From Algoriphagus marincola DSM 16067 (GTDB taxonomy: Bacteria > Bacteroidota > Bacteroidia > Cytophagales > Cyclobacteriaceae): DNA of 64,000 nt. The stretch lies in NCBI RefSeq assembly GCF_000429405.1, contig NZ_KE386897.1, forward strand, positions 318,031 through 382,030, in the 5' to 3' direction. Position 1 is the stretch's first letter, and the number at the start of each line of letters is the position of its first letter. This document shows positions 9,407-20,600 of this stretch, one piece after another. Made by a program: the position numbers and the translations under genes. The notes under the pieces were generated by a model. That model was given only the letters and a program-made list of their open reading frames with translations. It ran no database searches and had not been told where the DNA came from.

Positions 9407-9841
9407 CTATCCCAACCAAGCGCCCCAAGGTATTCTGCTGAGAATAAGCACCAAACCCACAGCGTAAAGCATGTAAATACTTCTGAATTTTGCTCGGGAT
9501 GTTTGAGCCTTTTTAGCACGGCTGTAGCCGATAGTAATTAGCACAATCGCCACGATGTTGATAAGTGGATGCTCCAAAGCCGTCAATCTAGCAGCAGGAT
9601 CAGACATAGCTCCTCCGCCTTGTAGAAGCGATAGTCCTACTGGACTCACAAAGTAAAGAATCAAGCCAAGGAGTAATTGGACATGGGAAAGAATGAATGC
9701 AATCAGTGCTATTTTTCTGTCTTTTTCTGTAAACTCACGTCCACTGAGTGAGCCGATAAGCATTAAGAAGATCACGACTATCAGTGCGATGAGCACTAAG
9801 TAAGCCAGTCCGGAGTGTGCATTTTGTAATCCTGTGTACAT
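9407..9841 (-). CDS. Small four-helix membrane protein, possibly haem-binding
   Basis: This 144-residue integral membrane protein has four predicted helices (about 12-30, 45-66, 90-106 and 120-138). Histidines stand at or near membrane faces: NAHSGLAYL, ILSHVQLLLG and LEHPLINIV. The pattern resembles small cytochrome-b-like proteins seen in Bacteroidota, but haem binding is inference. It is a single gene with a 62-bp gap to the upstream RlmI-like gene. Confidence 0.6.
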   Translation of the reverse strand: MYTGLQNAHSGLAYLVLIALIVVIFLMLIGSLSGREFTEKDRKIALIAFILSHVQLLLGLILYFVSPVGLSLLQGGGAMSDPAARLTALEHPLINIVAIVLITIGYSRAKKAQTSRAKFRSIYMLYAVGLVLILSRIPWGAWLG

Positions 9842-9903
9842 AGTTCGATTTGTTTGTGTGAAAATAGCTGAAAATGGAAAAAGGTTTCCAAAAAGACCGA
9901 AAA

Positions 9904-11085
9904 TTAGTCGACAAATAGCACTAAGCCTTTGAGGTACTCTGTCTCAGGGTGGAAAATATTGATTGGATGATCTGCAGGTTGCGAAAGCTGATGAAGTATT
10001 CTAGTTCTCCTGCCAGTTTCCATGGCAGCTGCTGTGACTGTATGCGCAAAAAGGTTTTTGTCCACTACCTGAGAGCAAGAAAAAGTAAATAGAATTCCCC
10101 CTTTTTTAATTCGTTTGAGAGCTTCTGCATTCAGTCTCTTGTATGCTTGTACCGCATTATGCCGGGCTTTGATGTTTTTGGCAAAAGCCGGAGGATCCAA
10201 AACGATAATATCATAATCGTCTCCTATTTCACGGATGTATTTGACTACATCGGCCACTTTGGATTCGTGCCTGCCTTTGATCTCAGGATTGAGCTTGATG
10301 TTTTCTTCTGTGAGCTCGATGGCTTTGGCAGAAATATCCACCGAATGAACTTCTTCTGCACCTTCTAGAAGAGCCAAAACTGAAAAACCACCGGAATAAC
10401 AGAATGTGTTTAAGACTTTCTTTTCTTTGGAATAATCCGCCAAAAGTTTTCTGTTTTCTCGCTGATCGATGAAAAAGCCTGTTTTCTGACCTTTATCCCA
10501 ATCAATCCGGTAGGTGGCTCCGTATTCTTGAACCAAATCTGTATCTGGGCTACCATAAACCCATTTGTTTTCATGGATTCCAAAATGCTTGGGCAGCGTT
10601 TCGGAGCTCTTATCGAAAATAGCTTTTAGCTTTTCTCCAAAGCAATTCTGCAGCGCGATGCTGATATTTTCAAGATGCTGGTGCATCCCAATTTGATGGC
10701 ATTGAATCACGGCCGTGCCATTGTAAAAGTCTATAATCAAGCCGGGTAATAAATCACCTTCCCCGTGAATCAAACGGTACACATTGGTATGGCTGCTATC
10801 TGCCAAGCCCAAGCTGTTTCGTAGTTGAAAAGCAGACTGAATTTTTTCATCCCAAAAATTCTGATCAATTTCTGATTTTTCGAAGGAAATCATCCTCACC
10901 ATAATGGAACCATTGGAAAAGTGTCCGATTCCTAAGAATTCTCCTCCTCTTGAATAGACACTGACAAGCGCTCCGTTTCCCAAATCGCTTTCTTGCTCGG
11001 CAATAGCGCCTGAGAATACCCAATGATGCCTTCTTTTTAGAGATATTTCTTTTCCTTTTTTGAGGATGATTTTAGGATAGTTCAT
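9904..11085 (-). CDS. rlmI: Class I SAM-dependent rRNA methyltransferase, RlmI-like
   Basis: This 393-residue protein has an N-terminal PUA domain (about 1-75) and a C-terminal Rossmann methyltransferase. It is likely a 23S rRNA m5C methyltransferase of the RlmI (YccW) family. Motifs are NTFCYSGGFSVLAL (SAM motif I), VDISAKAIE, IVLDPPAFAKN (motif IV) and the catalytic-Cys region FTFSCSQ. The ATG at 11085 (MNYPKII) was chosen over an upstream in-frame ATG because it starts at the PUA domain. It still overlaps the symporter stop by 14 bases, so the three genes form an operon. Confidence 0.9.
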   Translation of the reverse strand: MNYPKIILKKGKEISLKRRHHWVFSGAIAEQESDLGNGALVSVYSRGGEFLGIGHFSNGSIMVRMISFEKSEIDQNFWDEKIQSAFQLRNSLGLADSSHTNVYRLIHGEGDLLPGLIIDFYNGTAVIQCHQIGMHQHLENISIALQNCFGEKLKAIFDKSSETLPKHFGIHENKWVYGSPDTDLVQEYGATYRIDWDKGQKTGFFIDQRENRKLLADYSKEKKVLNTFCYSGGFSVLALLEGAEEVHSVDISAKAIELTEENIKLNPEIKGRHESKVADVVKYIREIGDDYDIIVLDPPAFAKNIKARHNAVQAYKRLNAEALKRIKKGGILFTFSCSQVVDKNLFAHTVTAAAMETGRRTRILHQLSQPADHPINIFHPETEYLKGLVLFVD

Positions 11086-12469
11086 GGGATTGATTTTTTG
11101 ATTTGGGAAATAGAAAACTTCCGATGACCATTCCCAAAATACTGCCTGCCAACCCAAACAGATGGGCGGCTACATCGGAAGGAATGAAATTCATGAAAAG
11201 GTAAGTAAGCATTCCTGCAATCATAGACAAAAATGCTCCGCCTCGAGAGGCTTTTTTCCAATAAAATCCTGCTGTGAGGGGTACAAACAGGGAAACCAAC
11301 ATCAAAATGGAAGCTCCAGCAACCAGATCGTAAATATTTGATTTCCAACTAGCCATAATGGTAGCGATGATTGCGACTAAAACCACATTGATTCTCAGTA
11401 TCCAAAGGAAGTGTTTATCTGATAAATTTTGTCCAAAATAGGGTTTGATGATATTTTCTGAAATGATAGCAGAGGGAGCTAGCAGGCCAGAACTAGTCGT
11501 ACTCATAATGGCCGATATAAGGGCCCCAAAAAAGACAATTTGGATGGGTAATCCGCCGTGCTCGAGAATCATTCTCGGTAGGAGCATTTGATTATTGTCT
11601 AGGGATAGTTCGGGATAAAGCACACGAGCACCCAAGGCAATAAATAATGGGAGCAAACCAAATGACAAATAGAATATTCCGGCCAAATAGGTGGACTGTA
11701 CTGCTACTTTCTGACTTTTGGCAGACATCACCCGCTGGTAAATATCCTGACTGGGTATGGAACCTAAGCCCAAAATCATCCAAGCTCCTAGGTAATTGAG
11801 CCAAGCTGTAGGATTGGCATCAGGGATGAATCGAAAACTACCTTCAGGCGCTTGATCGATAACAGCCTTAAATCCTCCTGCCTGCTTTGCTACCATAATT
11901 GCCACCCAAAGTAAACCAATAACAATGACTGTGGTCTGAATAAAATCAGTGATGGAAATAGCCCACATTCCTCCTAGAAAGGTGTAAAGGACTACTACTC
12001 CAGCGGCTATTAAGATTCCCTGTAATAAACTAAGGTCGGTGACTGCACCTAAGACTAAACTCAAAGCGACCAATTGGGCAGCAACGTACCCGAAGTACGC
12101 CGGAATCATAAAAATGGATGCTGTCAGTTCTACTTTCCTTCCGTAGATTCTTCCAAAGACGTCCCCGATGGTCAGGACATTCATCCGATACATGGGCTTT
12201 AAGTAAAAAGCTCCAAAAAGAATCAAACAGAGAGCTCCTCCAAAAGGATCTTCGATTACGCCAAGAAGTCCTTCTTCTAGGTAGACCGAGGATGCTCCAA
12301 AAATTGTTTCTGACCCAAACCAAGTGGCGAATAGGGCGGAAGCCGAAAGGAAGAGGGGTAGAGACCTGCCTGCTAGGACAAAATCCCCCGAGTTTTTGAC
12401 AAGCCGTGAGGACCAGATACCGATCCCTACGGTGATTGCCAAATAAACGATGATGGCCGTCAGTAGCAA
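11072..12469 (-). CDS. Sodium:solute symporter (SSS family)
   Basis: This 465-residue integral membrane protein has about 13 predicted helices and SSS-family features: AGRSLPLFLSASALFATWFG near the N-terminus, TFLGGMWAISITDFIQ, and the SIPSQDIYQRVMSAK segment. It imports a small solute with Na+; the substrate is not predictable. The frame opens with TTG at 12469, 5 bases after the ABC-F stop, and no in-frame ATG lies near the start of helix 1, so a TTG start is likely. It is the middle gene of an ABC-F/symporter/methyltransferase operon. Confidence 0.88.
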   Translation of the reverse strand: MLLTAIIVYLAITVGIGIWSSRLVKNSGDFVLAGRSLPLFLSASALFATWFGSETIFGASSVYLEEGLLGVIEDPFGGALCLILFGAFYLKPMYRMNVLTIGDVFGRIYGRKVELTASIFMIPAYFGYVAAQLVALSLVLGAVTDLSLLQGILIAAGVVVLYTFLGGMWAISITDFIQTTVIVIGLLWVAIMVAKQAGGFKAVIDQAPEGSFRFIPDANPTAWLNYLGAWMILGLGSIPSQDIYQRVMSAKSQKVAVQSTYLAGIFYLSFGLLPLFIALGARVLYPELSLDNNQMLLPRMILEHGGLPIQIVFFGALISAIMSTTSSGLLAPSAIISENIIKPYFGQNLSDKHFLWILRINVVLVAIIATIMASWKSNIYDLVAGASILMLVSLFVPLTAGFYWKKASRGGAFLSMIAGMLTYLFMNFIPSDVAAHLFGLAGSILGMVIGSFLFPKSKNQSHELS

Positions 12470-12474
12470 CCCGA

Positions 12475-14166
<1,692 letters not shown>

Positions 14167-14258
14167 CTAATCAATCCATTTCAGTGCTTACAAGAAGCAG
14201 ATAACATTTTTCAGTCTCTATGCTTATATTGACCGGGAATTTATGCTGCTGAAGCCGG

Positions 14259-17200
14259 ATGGGAAGACTTTACCAACTCACTATATTTATTTTAATTTTT
14301 TCTGTGTCTTATGCTGTTAAAGCTCAGGTTTCCACAGTTGGAACGGAGTTTTGGGTAGGCTTTATGGACAATAACAGGATCCCCCCGAGTAATGGAGGTT
14401 CAGGTGCGCCGGATTTTGCAGTCTTGATCATCACGGCTAATGAAGATGCCGATGGAAGTATTGAATACCTTGGCAGGACGGCCAATTTCTCTTTGAATGC
14501 AGGGCAACAATACACGCTTCGTGTTCCTTCGGAGGACTTGGATTTGCTACACCGTAGTTCAGCTGTCACCCAGAATAAGGGGATTTATATTTCCAGCACA
14601 GGGAAAATTGCAGTCCATGCCTACAATGAACGTTTTCGAAGTGCGGACGGAACAGTCATTTTACCAGTTTCAGCCTTGGGTACAGATTATTTTATCACCT
14701 CCCACTATGAAACGCTCACTGCCAATGTCAATTTCAACGGAAATATCAATGATGAAAGTACGCTTTTGGTCATCGCTACTGAAAATGACACGGAAGTAGA
14801 AATCACCCCTTCTGTCGGCAATATTGGTGGTGGCCCTGCTGGAGCTCCCTATACCATCCGGCTGAATCGGGGACAAAGCTATCAGCTTAAAGCAAAAGCT
14901 GATTTGACGGGTTCTCGGGTACGAGTGATTGGTGCCGATGCCAATGAATGTAAAAAGATCGCTGTATTTGGAGGAAATAAATGGACTTCAGTTGGGAATT
15001 GTGGGGAGGCAAATGATCACCTCTTTCAGCAAGCTTATCCTGTCAATACTTGGGGTAGTTCCTTTGTGCATGTAGCCCTATCTGGCCGGACTTCGGGTGA
15101 GCTAGTCAAAGTCCTAGCTGCTGAAGATGGAACAGAAGTACGAGTAAATGGGGCCTTGGAAGGGACTATTGACCAAGGAGAATGGTTGCCGCTTGAATTT
15201 GGGATCAATGAGCATGGTAAGATAGAGACGAGCAAGCCTGCATCAGTTTCGGTTTTTTCAAAAAGCCAAGCCTGTAACGAACCGACTGCACCTGGATCGA
15301 CTACAGGAGATCCATTTATGATCACTTACAGTCCCAGCGAACAATTTTTGAAGCAATTAACATTCATCTCTTTGGACTTGCCTTCCATTGTGAATCATTA
15401 TGTAAATGTGGTGGTTCGAGCCGGAACGCAGGACGGTACCATATTGGATGGACAAAACGTAGGTGGAAGGTTCTTTCCCTTGCCAGGAGATCCTAATTTT
15501 TTGTATGCTAGAATCAATATTTCTCAAGGAGTACACCGCCTGACGAATCCAGATGGATTTGCTGCCTATGCCTATGGATTTGGCGAACTGGAGTCTTATG
15601 GATATGCGGCTGGGGCAGCTTTGGATAATCTAAACTTCGAAACTCAGGCAAATTACGAATTTGACGTCTCAGGAGATAATGTGGCTTGTCTGAATCAAAC
15701 TGGAGATTGGATCATCAACTCTGAAAATCCTGATTTCAGCTATTTCGTCTGGGACTTTGGGGATGGAAGTAATTTGCAAGAGGGTCAAGAGGTAAATCAT
15801 ACTTTTACCCAGTCTGGTGAGTATGAAGTGACTGTTTTAGCAGCTTTGAGTCCTAATTCCTGTGATCAACAAGAGGAAGTAACCTTCACTGTGACGGTAT
15901 TGGATTCCTCTGGAGAGGTAGTCGGTTCTGAATCCGCCTGCCCCGAAGTGGAGGAGCTGCTTTACACCTTTGAAAATTTTGAAAATGTAGAACGGGTTGA
16001 GTTTGAAGTCGATGGGGGAGAGTTGACGGAAATCAATGATCTTTCCGCTGTCGTCAGATGGGGTGTAGCTAATGATAATGCAAGCCTAACAGTGACGCCT
16101 ATTTCCCTTAATGGCTGTCCCGGAGAGCCAATTACATATCCTGTTGTAATCAATCAACGAATAGACGCGATACTAGCTGAAGGACCAGATCAAGTTTGTT
16201 TTGATCCTGCTGCTTTACAAACCTACACCGTACCAAACGGACCTACAGGAAGATCCTACACCTGGACAGTGACGGGAGGACAAATCATCAGTGGGCAAGG
16301 AAGTCCTGAAATTGAGGTTAGCTGGGATCAACCGGATATCACAGGTGAGGTTTCATATACTGTTAGAAGTTTAATCGATTCCCTTTGCGAGGGTGAATCA
16401 GGAACCCTTGATGTGCGAGTTGAATCTGAATTTTTGGTTTCAATCGAAGAGCTTATTCCGGTGAGTTGTTCGGGTTTTGAAACAGGGGCTATTGACCTTG
16501 AAATCCAAGGAGGAGTAGGGCCCTATGAAATCCAATGGTCCCATGACGGCAATCTACAACAGGAGCGGGCAGGCAATTTATCAGTTGGTACCTACACGGT
16601 GAAAATCACCGATCAACTAGGCTGTGAAAGATTAATCGAAAATATTGAAATAGTTGAACCCTTACCTCTTGAGCTTCAATCTCAAAACCCCGTAGGTGTG
16701 TCTTGTTTTGGAAAACCTGATGGCTCAATTTCTTTAAGTATTACAGGAGGTGTTTCTCCATATACTATTGATTATGAAGGGGTAAATACTTTTTCGGGAA
16801 ATCTTCAATTGAATGATTTACCACAAGGACTTTATGATTGGGAAGTGGTAGATGCAAATGGTTGCGTCTTACCAATTTCCTTTGAAATCACCTCCCCACC
16901 TGCTCTAGAGGTTGAGGTAAGGCTGGAAAAGCCTTCCTGCCCGGGTGGGAGCAATGGAGAACTATTTGCCTTCCCGGCTGGAGGCCAGGCCCCATATGTG
17001 TATGACTGGGACGGTCAAGGGAGTGGAGAACTACTGACAGGTCTCTCAAAAGGAACCTATAATGTATCTGTGATCGATAGTCAAGGTTGTGTCAGTTTGG
17101 GGAATGGAGAGGTGGTAGAAACTGCCCCGCAGGTAAGAATGCCAACCGGGTATAATCCGGAAGATGGCTCTCTTTTCGAAGGTATTTCTAATTGCGAGGT

Positions 17201-17393
17201 AGAATTTGAACTATGGATCTATAATCGCTGGGGACAATTAGTGTATCAAGGGTCTTTAGGTTGGGATGGTTTTCTTGAAAATGGGCAAGAAGCTCCTACC
17301 GGAAATTACTCCTATTTGGCGCGCTATTTATTCCCTCTTGAAGATCAAGTCCAAACACTTGAAAAGCGTGGTGGTTTCCTTTTGGTTAGGTAA
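14259..17393 (+). CDS. Giant secreted protein: IgGFc-binding-like, PKD, SprB repeats, T9SS C-terminal domain (copy 1)
   Basis: This 1044-residue protein has a signal peptide (1-22, cleaving at KAQ). Residues about 25-460 resemble the IgGFc-binding-protein N-terminal domain (TEFWVGFMDNN, TGSRVRVIGA, VFGGNKW). A PKD domain follows around 490-560 (FVWDFGDGSN), then two PKD-like modules to about 730, and three SprB-type repeats (about 735-955). A gliding-motility-associated C-terminal domain begins at VRMPTGYNP and includes YNRWGQLVY. That C-terminal domain is a type B sorting signal for the type IX secretion system, so the protein is probably exported to the cell surface, perhaps as an adhesin. 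The next gene is a full-length paralogue. Confidence 0.88.
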   Translation: MGRLYQLTIFILIFSVSYAVKAQVSTVGTEFWVGFMDNNRIPPSNGGSGAPDFAVLIITANEDADGSIEYLGRTANFSLNAGQQYTLRVPSEDLDLLHRSSAVTQNKGIYISSTGKIAVHAYNERFRSADGTVILPVSALGTDYFITSHYETLTANVNFNGNINDESTLLVIATENDTEVEITPSVGNIGGGPAGAPYTIRLNRGQSYQLKAKADLTGSRVRVIGADANECKKIAVFGGNKWTSVGNCGEANDHLFQQAYPVNTWGSSFVHVALSGRTSGELVKVLAAEDGTEVRVNGALEGTIDQGEWLPLEFGINEHGKIETSKPASVSVFSKSQACNEPTAPGSTTGDPFMITYSPSEQFLKQLTFISLDLPSIVNHYVNVVVRAGTQDGTILDGQNVGGRFFPLPGDPNFLYARINISQGVHRLTNPDGFAAYAYGFGELESYGYAAGAALDNLNFETQANYEFDVSGDNVACLNQTGDWIINSENPDFSYFVWDFGDGSNLQEGQEVNHTFTQSGEYEVTVLAALSPNSCDQQEEVTFTVTVLDSSGEVVGSESACPEVEELLYTFENFENVERVEFEVDGGELTEINDLSAVVRWGVANDNASLTVTPISLNGCPGEPITYPVVINQRIDAILAEGPDQVCFDPAALQTYTVPNGPTGRSYTWTVTGGQIISGQGSPEIEVSWDQPDITGEVSYTVRSLIDSLCEGESGTLDVRVESEFLVSIEELIPVSCSGFETGAIDLEIQGGVGPYEIQWSHDGNLQQERAGNLSVGTYTVKITDQLGCERLIENIEIVEPLPLELQSQNPVGVSCFGKPDGSISLSITGGVSPYTIDYEGVNTFSGNLQLNDLPQGLYDWEVVDANGCVLPISFEITSPPALEVEVRLEKPSCPGGSNGELFAFPAGGQAPYVYDWDGQGSGELLTGLSKGTYNVSVIDSQGCVSLGNGEVVETAPQVRMPTGYNPEDGSLFEGISNCEVEFELWIYNRWGQLVYQGSLGWDGFLENGQEAPTGNYSYLARYLFPLEDQVQTLEKRGGFLLVR

Positions 17394-17428
17394 ATTTGAC
17401 TATGATTAGACGAGTGTGGGAGAGAAAG

Positions 17429-20400
17429 ATGAGTGTAGGCAAAAGGTTGATAGCCTTGTTGCTTATGCTTTTGCCATTTTTATCCCATGCCCAAATCAGC
17501 ACCATCGGTCGGGAGTTTTACATTGGCTTTATGGATAATAATCGTCGGAACTCTCAGCCCGATCGTGTAGTCGTAATCATTACAGCGGTAGAGGAAGCAG
17601 CCGGAACTATCCAGACTCCAAGACAAAGCATTACTTTCGACTTAGAGCCTGGGGAGCAACTGATTCGCGAATTTGACGGAGATGGGGAAGGAGTCATTCA
17701 CAGGGGAAGTGGAGCTGTAGATTTCAAACCGTTTAAAGTTACTAGCTCAGGAGATTTGACTGTTCATGCCATCAATGGGCGAGAATACAGTACAGACGGA
17801 ACGGTTATTCTACCAACTACCGCTCTGAGCAGTGAGTATTTGGTCATGGCGCACTATGATGTGGTTGATCCGAGTTTGGATCCCGGAAGTAATCAAAATT
17901 TCGAAAGCACTCTTCTGGTGGTAGCCATCGAGAATGATACGCAAGTTGAAGTAATTCCTACAGCTCCAACTGTCAATACCATTCCAGCAGGAGCACCGAT
18001 TCAATTCACTCTGAATGCAGGTGAAAGCTATCAAATCAAAGCCAACGGAGATCTGACCGGGTCACGTGTTCGAGTACTAAATGCCACCTCAGATTCCTGC
18101 AAGCTTTTGGCAGTATTTGGTGGGAATAAGACCTCAAGTGCGGGAGATTGTGGTACCAGTGGAGATCATATTTTTCAGCAAGCTTACCCACTCGAAAGTT
18201 GGGGCAAAGAGTATATACACGTTCCACTAGCAGGTCGGACTTCGGGAGAAATTGTCAAAGTTTTGGCTTCTGAGAATGATACTGAAATTCGGGTAAATGG
18301 AGTATTAAGAGCTACCCTTGATGCACGCGAGTTTACCCGTTTTGAATTTGCCAAGGATGAGTTGGCGTTGATCGAAACCTCAAAGCCCAGCTCGGTTGCC
18401 GTAATTGCAAAAAGTGGGGCTTGTAATGAATTTGGGGTGGCTCCTTTGGGTGATCCAACGCTTTTTCTTCTTAGTCCCAATTCGCAGCAACTGGAGAGTA
18501 TTACCTTTTCCACAGGAAAGCTAATCGGTGGCTTTAATCAAGATATTGAGCATTTCGTTACGATTCTCGTAGAAAGTGATGCCGCCAATCAAACCATTTT
18601 AAACGGGCAAGCCGTAGGAAATCAATTTCAACCTGTTTTGAATAGTGATTTTTCCTATGCTCGAATCAAAGTTCCCTTTGGGGTGAATACGCTTTCAAAT
18701 CCAGAGGGCTTCATTGGATATGTTTATGGCTCCGGGTCGATTGAGTCCTATGGTTTTGCGATAGGGGCCAGTTTGGAAAATGTACAGTTTGAAACCGAAA
18801 CCATCTATGATTTTGAAGTGGTGGGAGATCGGGTCGCTTGCTTGGATCAAGAGGGTTTATGGGAAATATTTCCGGACGATTCCCGCTTTGTTGATTTTTC
18901 CTGGGACTTTGGAGATGATTCAGATTTAAAGGATGGAAAAGCCGTCAATCATACCTTCACCGAGCCAGGAGATTATGAAGTAACTGTTTTTGCATCCACA
19001 GGAGATGGCTCTTGCGGCAGCGAAACAGAATTCAATTTTGAGGTGACTGTGGAAGATATTGGAGCAGAGCTTTCTGGTCCCACTTCTCTTTGTCCAGAAA
19101 CGGCGGGAGTGCGGTACTTTTTGGAAGATGAAGAGGGCGTTTTTGATGTGATTTGGGAGGTAGAAGGGGGAACCTTTTCTGAAGTAAATGATCTGGAAAT
19201 AGTAGTTGATTGGGGTGTTGCCAACCCTGCTGCCTATGTTCGAGCAATAACTGTAGGTGAAAACGGGTGTCAAGGCCAAACTTTAGATCTAGAAATATCT
19301 TTGGATGAATCCATTACTCCTGATTTACCGGAAGGGCTATTAGGACTTTGCGGAACCAATACCGGACCTTTTGATTATGTGGTTCCTTTTCCACAAGCAG
19401 GAAAAGAGTATGAATGGTTTATTACTGGAGGAAGCATCATTGGTAATACGATTTCGGAGTCTATTCAGGTGGAATGGGATCCAAATGCTCCGACTAGAAC
19501 TTTGTTTTACGAGGAGCGATTGCCGGGTGGAGGTACATGTTTTGGAACCTCTGAAGTTTTGACCGTGGATCAATTCCCTGATTTATCTGTGGAAATTGGT
19601 TCAATAATCAGCCCATCTTGTCCAGGTGATTCTGACGGTCAGATCGATTTGGCAATATCCGGAGGTTCTGGACTTTTCGAATTTGAATGGTCCCATGATC
19701 CGGATCTCAACGATAGCAATGCTGAAGGCCTTCCCTCAGGAAGCTACCAAGTGCTTGTTCGGGATTTACAAGGTTGCGGCGATTTCCCATTTGAAGTTGA
19801 AATTCAGGACCCTGCTCCCATAGAATTACTTTCCATCACCCAAAGTAGGCCCCTATGCAAGACTAGTGGAGACGGACAGGTTTTCTTAGAAATGGTAGGA
19901 GGAACGGCTCCTTTTACTGCTTTAGGAAATCAAAGCGAATGGAATTCTGGGATCTTAACTGTTTCGGGGATTGCTGAAGGAGAATTCAATTTACTTGTCC
20001 AAGATGATAATGGCTGTACCTTCCCCGTTCAAGGAATAATGGAGGCTCCAGAAGCTTTGGAAATCAGTTTTGAACAACTTAGCCCGGGATGTCCGGGCGG
20101 AGTAGATGGAGCAATCAGAGTGATTCCTACAGGAGGAACAGCCCCTTATCAGATAATTTGGGAACAAGGCGGGAATTCAGATATTCTTGAGTCGCTCTCA
20201 TCGGGAGAATATGGTGTCAGGATAATAGATGCAAATGGCTGTGAAGTCAGCGGGGTAGGTATCGTTCCAGATGCTCGCCCGGCTGTCCGCATGCCAACTG
20301 GGTTTGATCCACAAGATGGTCCATACCAGCCAGTTTCCAACTGTAGTATCTCTTATGAGCTGTTAATTTTTGATCGATGGGGACAATTGCTGTTTTCTGG

Positions 20401-20539
20401 AGTTGAAGGCTGGAATGGGCTTTTCAAAGGCGAATCCATGCCTGTAGGAGTGTATATCTACTATCTCAATTATGAATATGCTTTAGAGTCGGGCCTTCAG
20501 ACGGATCAAATTCGTGGGTCATTTACTTTGATTCAATAA
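17429..20539 (+). CDS. Giant secreted protein: IgGFc-binding-like, PKD, SprB repeats, T9SS C-terminal domain (copy 2)
   Basis: This paralogue of the preceding gene has the same domain order over about 1036 residues: signal peptide (SVGKRLIALLLMLLPFLSHA), IgGFc-binding-like N-terminal domain (REFYIGFMDNN, TGSRVRVLNA, VFGGNKT), PKD (FSWDFGDDSD), two PKD-like modules, three SprB repeats and a CHU_C sorting domain (VRMPTGFDP, FDRWGQLLF). The ATG at 17429 was chosen because a purine-rich GGGAGAG precedes it and the signal peptide then aligns with that of copy 1. An ATG at 17402 and a TTG at 17396 would add 9 and 11 residues. The gap to copy 1 is 35 bases or less, so co-transcription is likely. Confidence 0.88.
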   Translation: MSVGKRLIALLLMLLPFLSHAQISTIGREFYIGFMDNNRRNSQPDRVVVIITAVEEAAGTIQTPRQSITFDLEPGEQLIREFDGDGEGVIHRGSGAVDFKPFKVTSSGDLTVHAINGREYSTDGTVILPTTALSSEYLVMAHYDVVDPSLDPGSNQNFESTLLVVAIENDTQVEVIPTAPTVNTIPAGAPIQFTLNAGESYQIKANGDLTGSRVRVLNATSDSCKLLAVFGGNKTSSAGDCGTSGDHIFQQAYPLESWGKEYIHVPLAGRTSGEIVKVLASENDTEIRVNGVLRATLDAREFTRFEFAKDELALIETSKPSSVAVIAKSGACNEFGVAPLGDPTLFLLSPNSQQLESITFSTGKLIGGFNQDIEHFVTILVESDAANQTILNGQAVGNQFQPVLNSDFSYARIKVPFGVNTLSNPEGFIGYVYGSGSIESYGFAIGASLENVQFETETIYDFEVVGDRVACLDQEGLWEIFPDDSRFVDFSWDFGDDSDLKDGKAVNHTFTEPGDYEVTVFASTGDGSCGSETEFNFEVTVEDIGAELSGPTSLCPETAGVRYFLEDEEGVFDVIWEVEGGTFSEVNDLEIVVDWGVANPAAYVRAITVGENGCQGQTLDLEISLDESITPDLPEGLLGLCGTNTGPFDYVVPFPQAGKEYEWFITGGSIIGNTISESIQVEWDPNAPTRTLFYEERLPGGGTCFGTSEVLTVDQFPDLSVEIGSIISPSCPGDSDGQIDLAISGGSGLFEFEWSHDPDLNDSNAEGLPSGSYQVLVRDLQGCGDFPFEVEIQDPAPIELLSITQSRPLCKTSGDGQVFLEMVGGTAPFTALGNQSEWNSGILTVSGIAEGEFNLLVQDDNGCTFPVQGIMEAPEALEISFEQLSPGCPGGVDGAIRVIPTGGTAPYQIIWEQGGNSDILESLSSGEYGVRIIDANGCEVSGVGIVPDARPAVRMPTGFDPQDGPYQPVSNCSISYELLIFDRWGQLLFSGVEGWNGLFKGESMPVGVYIYYLNYEYALESGLQTDQIRGSFTLIQ

Positions 20540-20574
20540 TTACATTTTTATCCATGCTTTCTCTTAGTATTTGA

Positions 20575-20582
20575 TACTTTTG
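20575..20582 (+). promoter_or_regulatory. Possible -7 element for galE
   Basis: TACTTTTG matches TAnnTTTG, 18-25 bases before the galE ATG, in the 61-bp gap after the giant protein gene. The -33 element is not obvious. Confidence 0.35.
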
Positions 20583-20600
20583 TTAAGCAATTTTTGAAAT

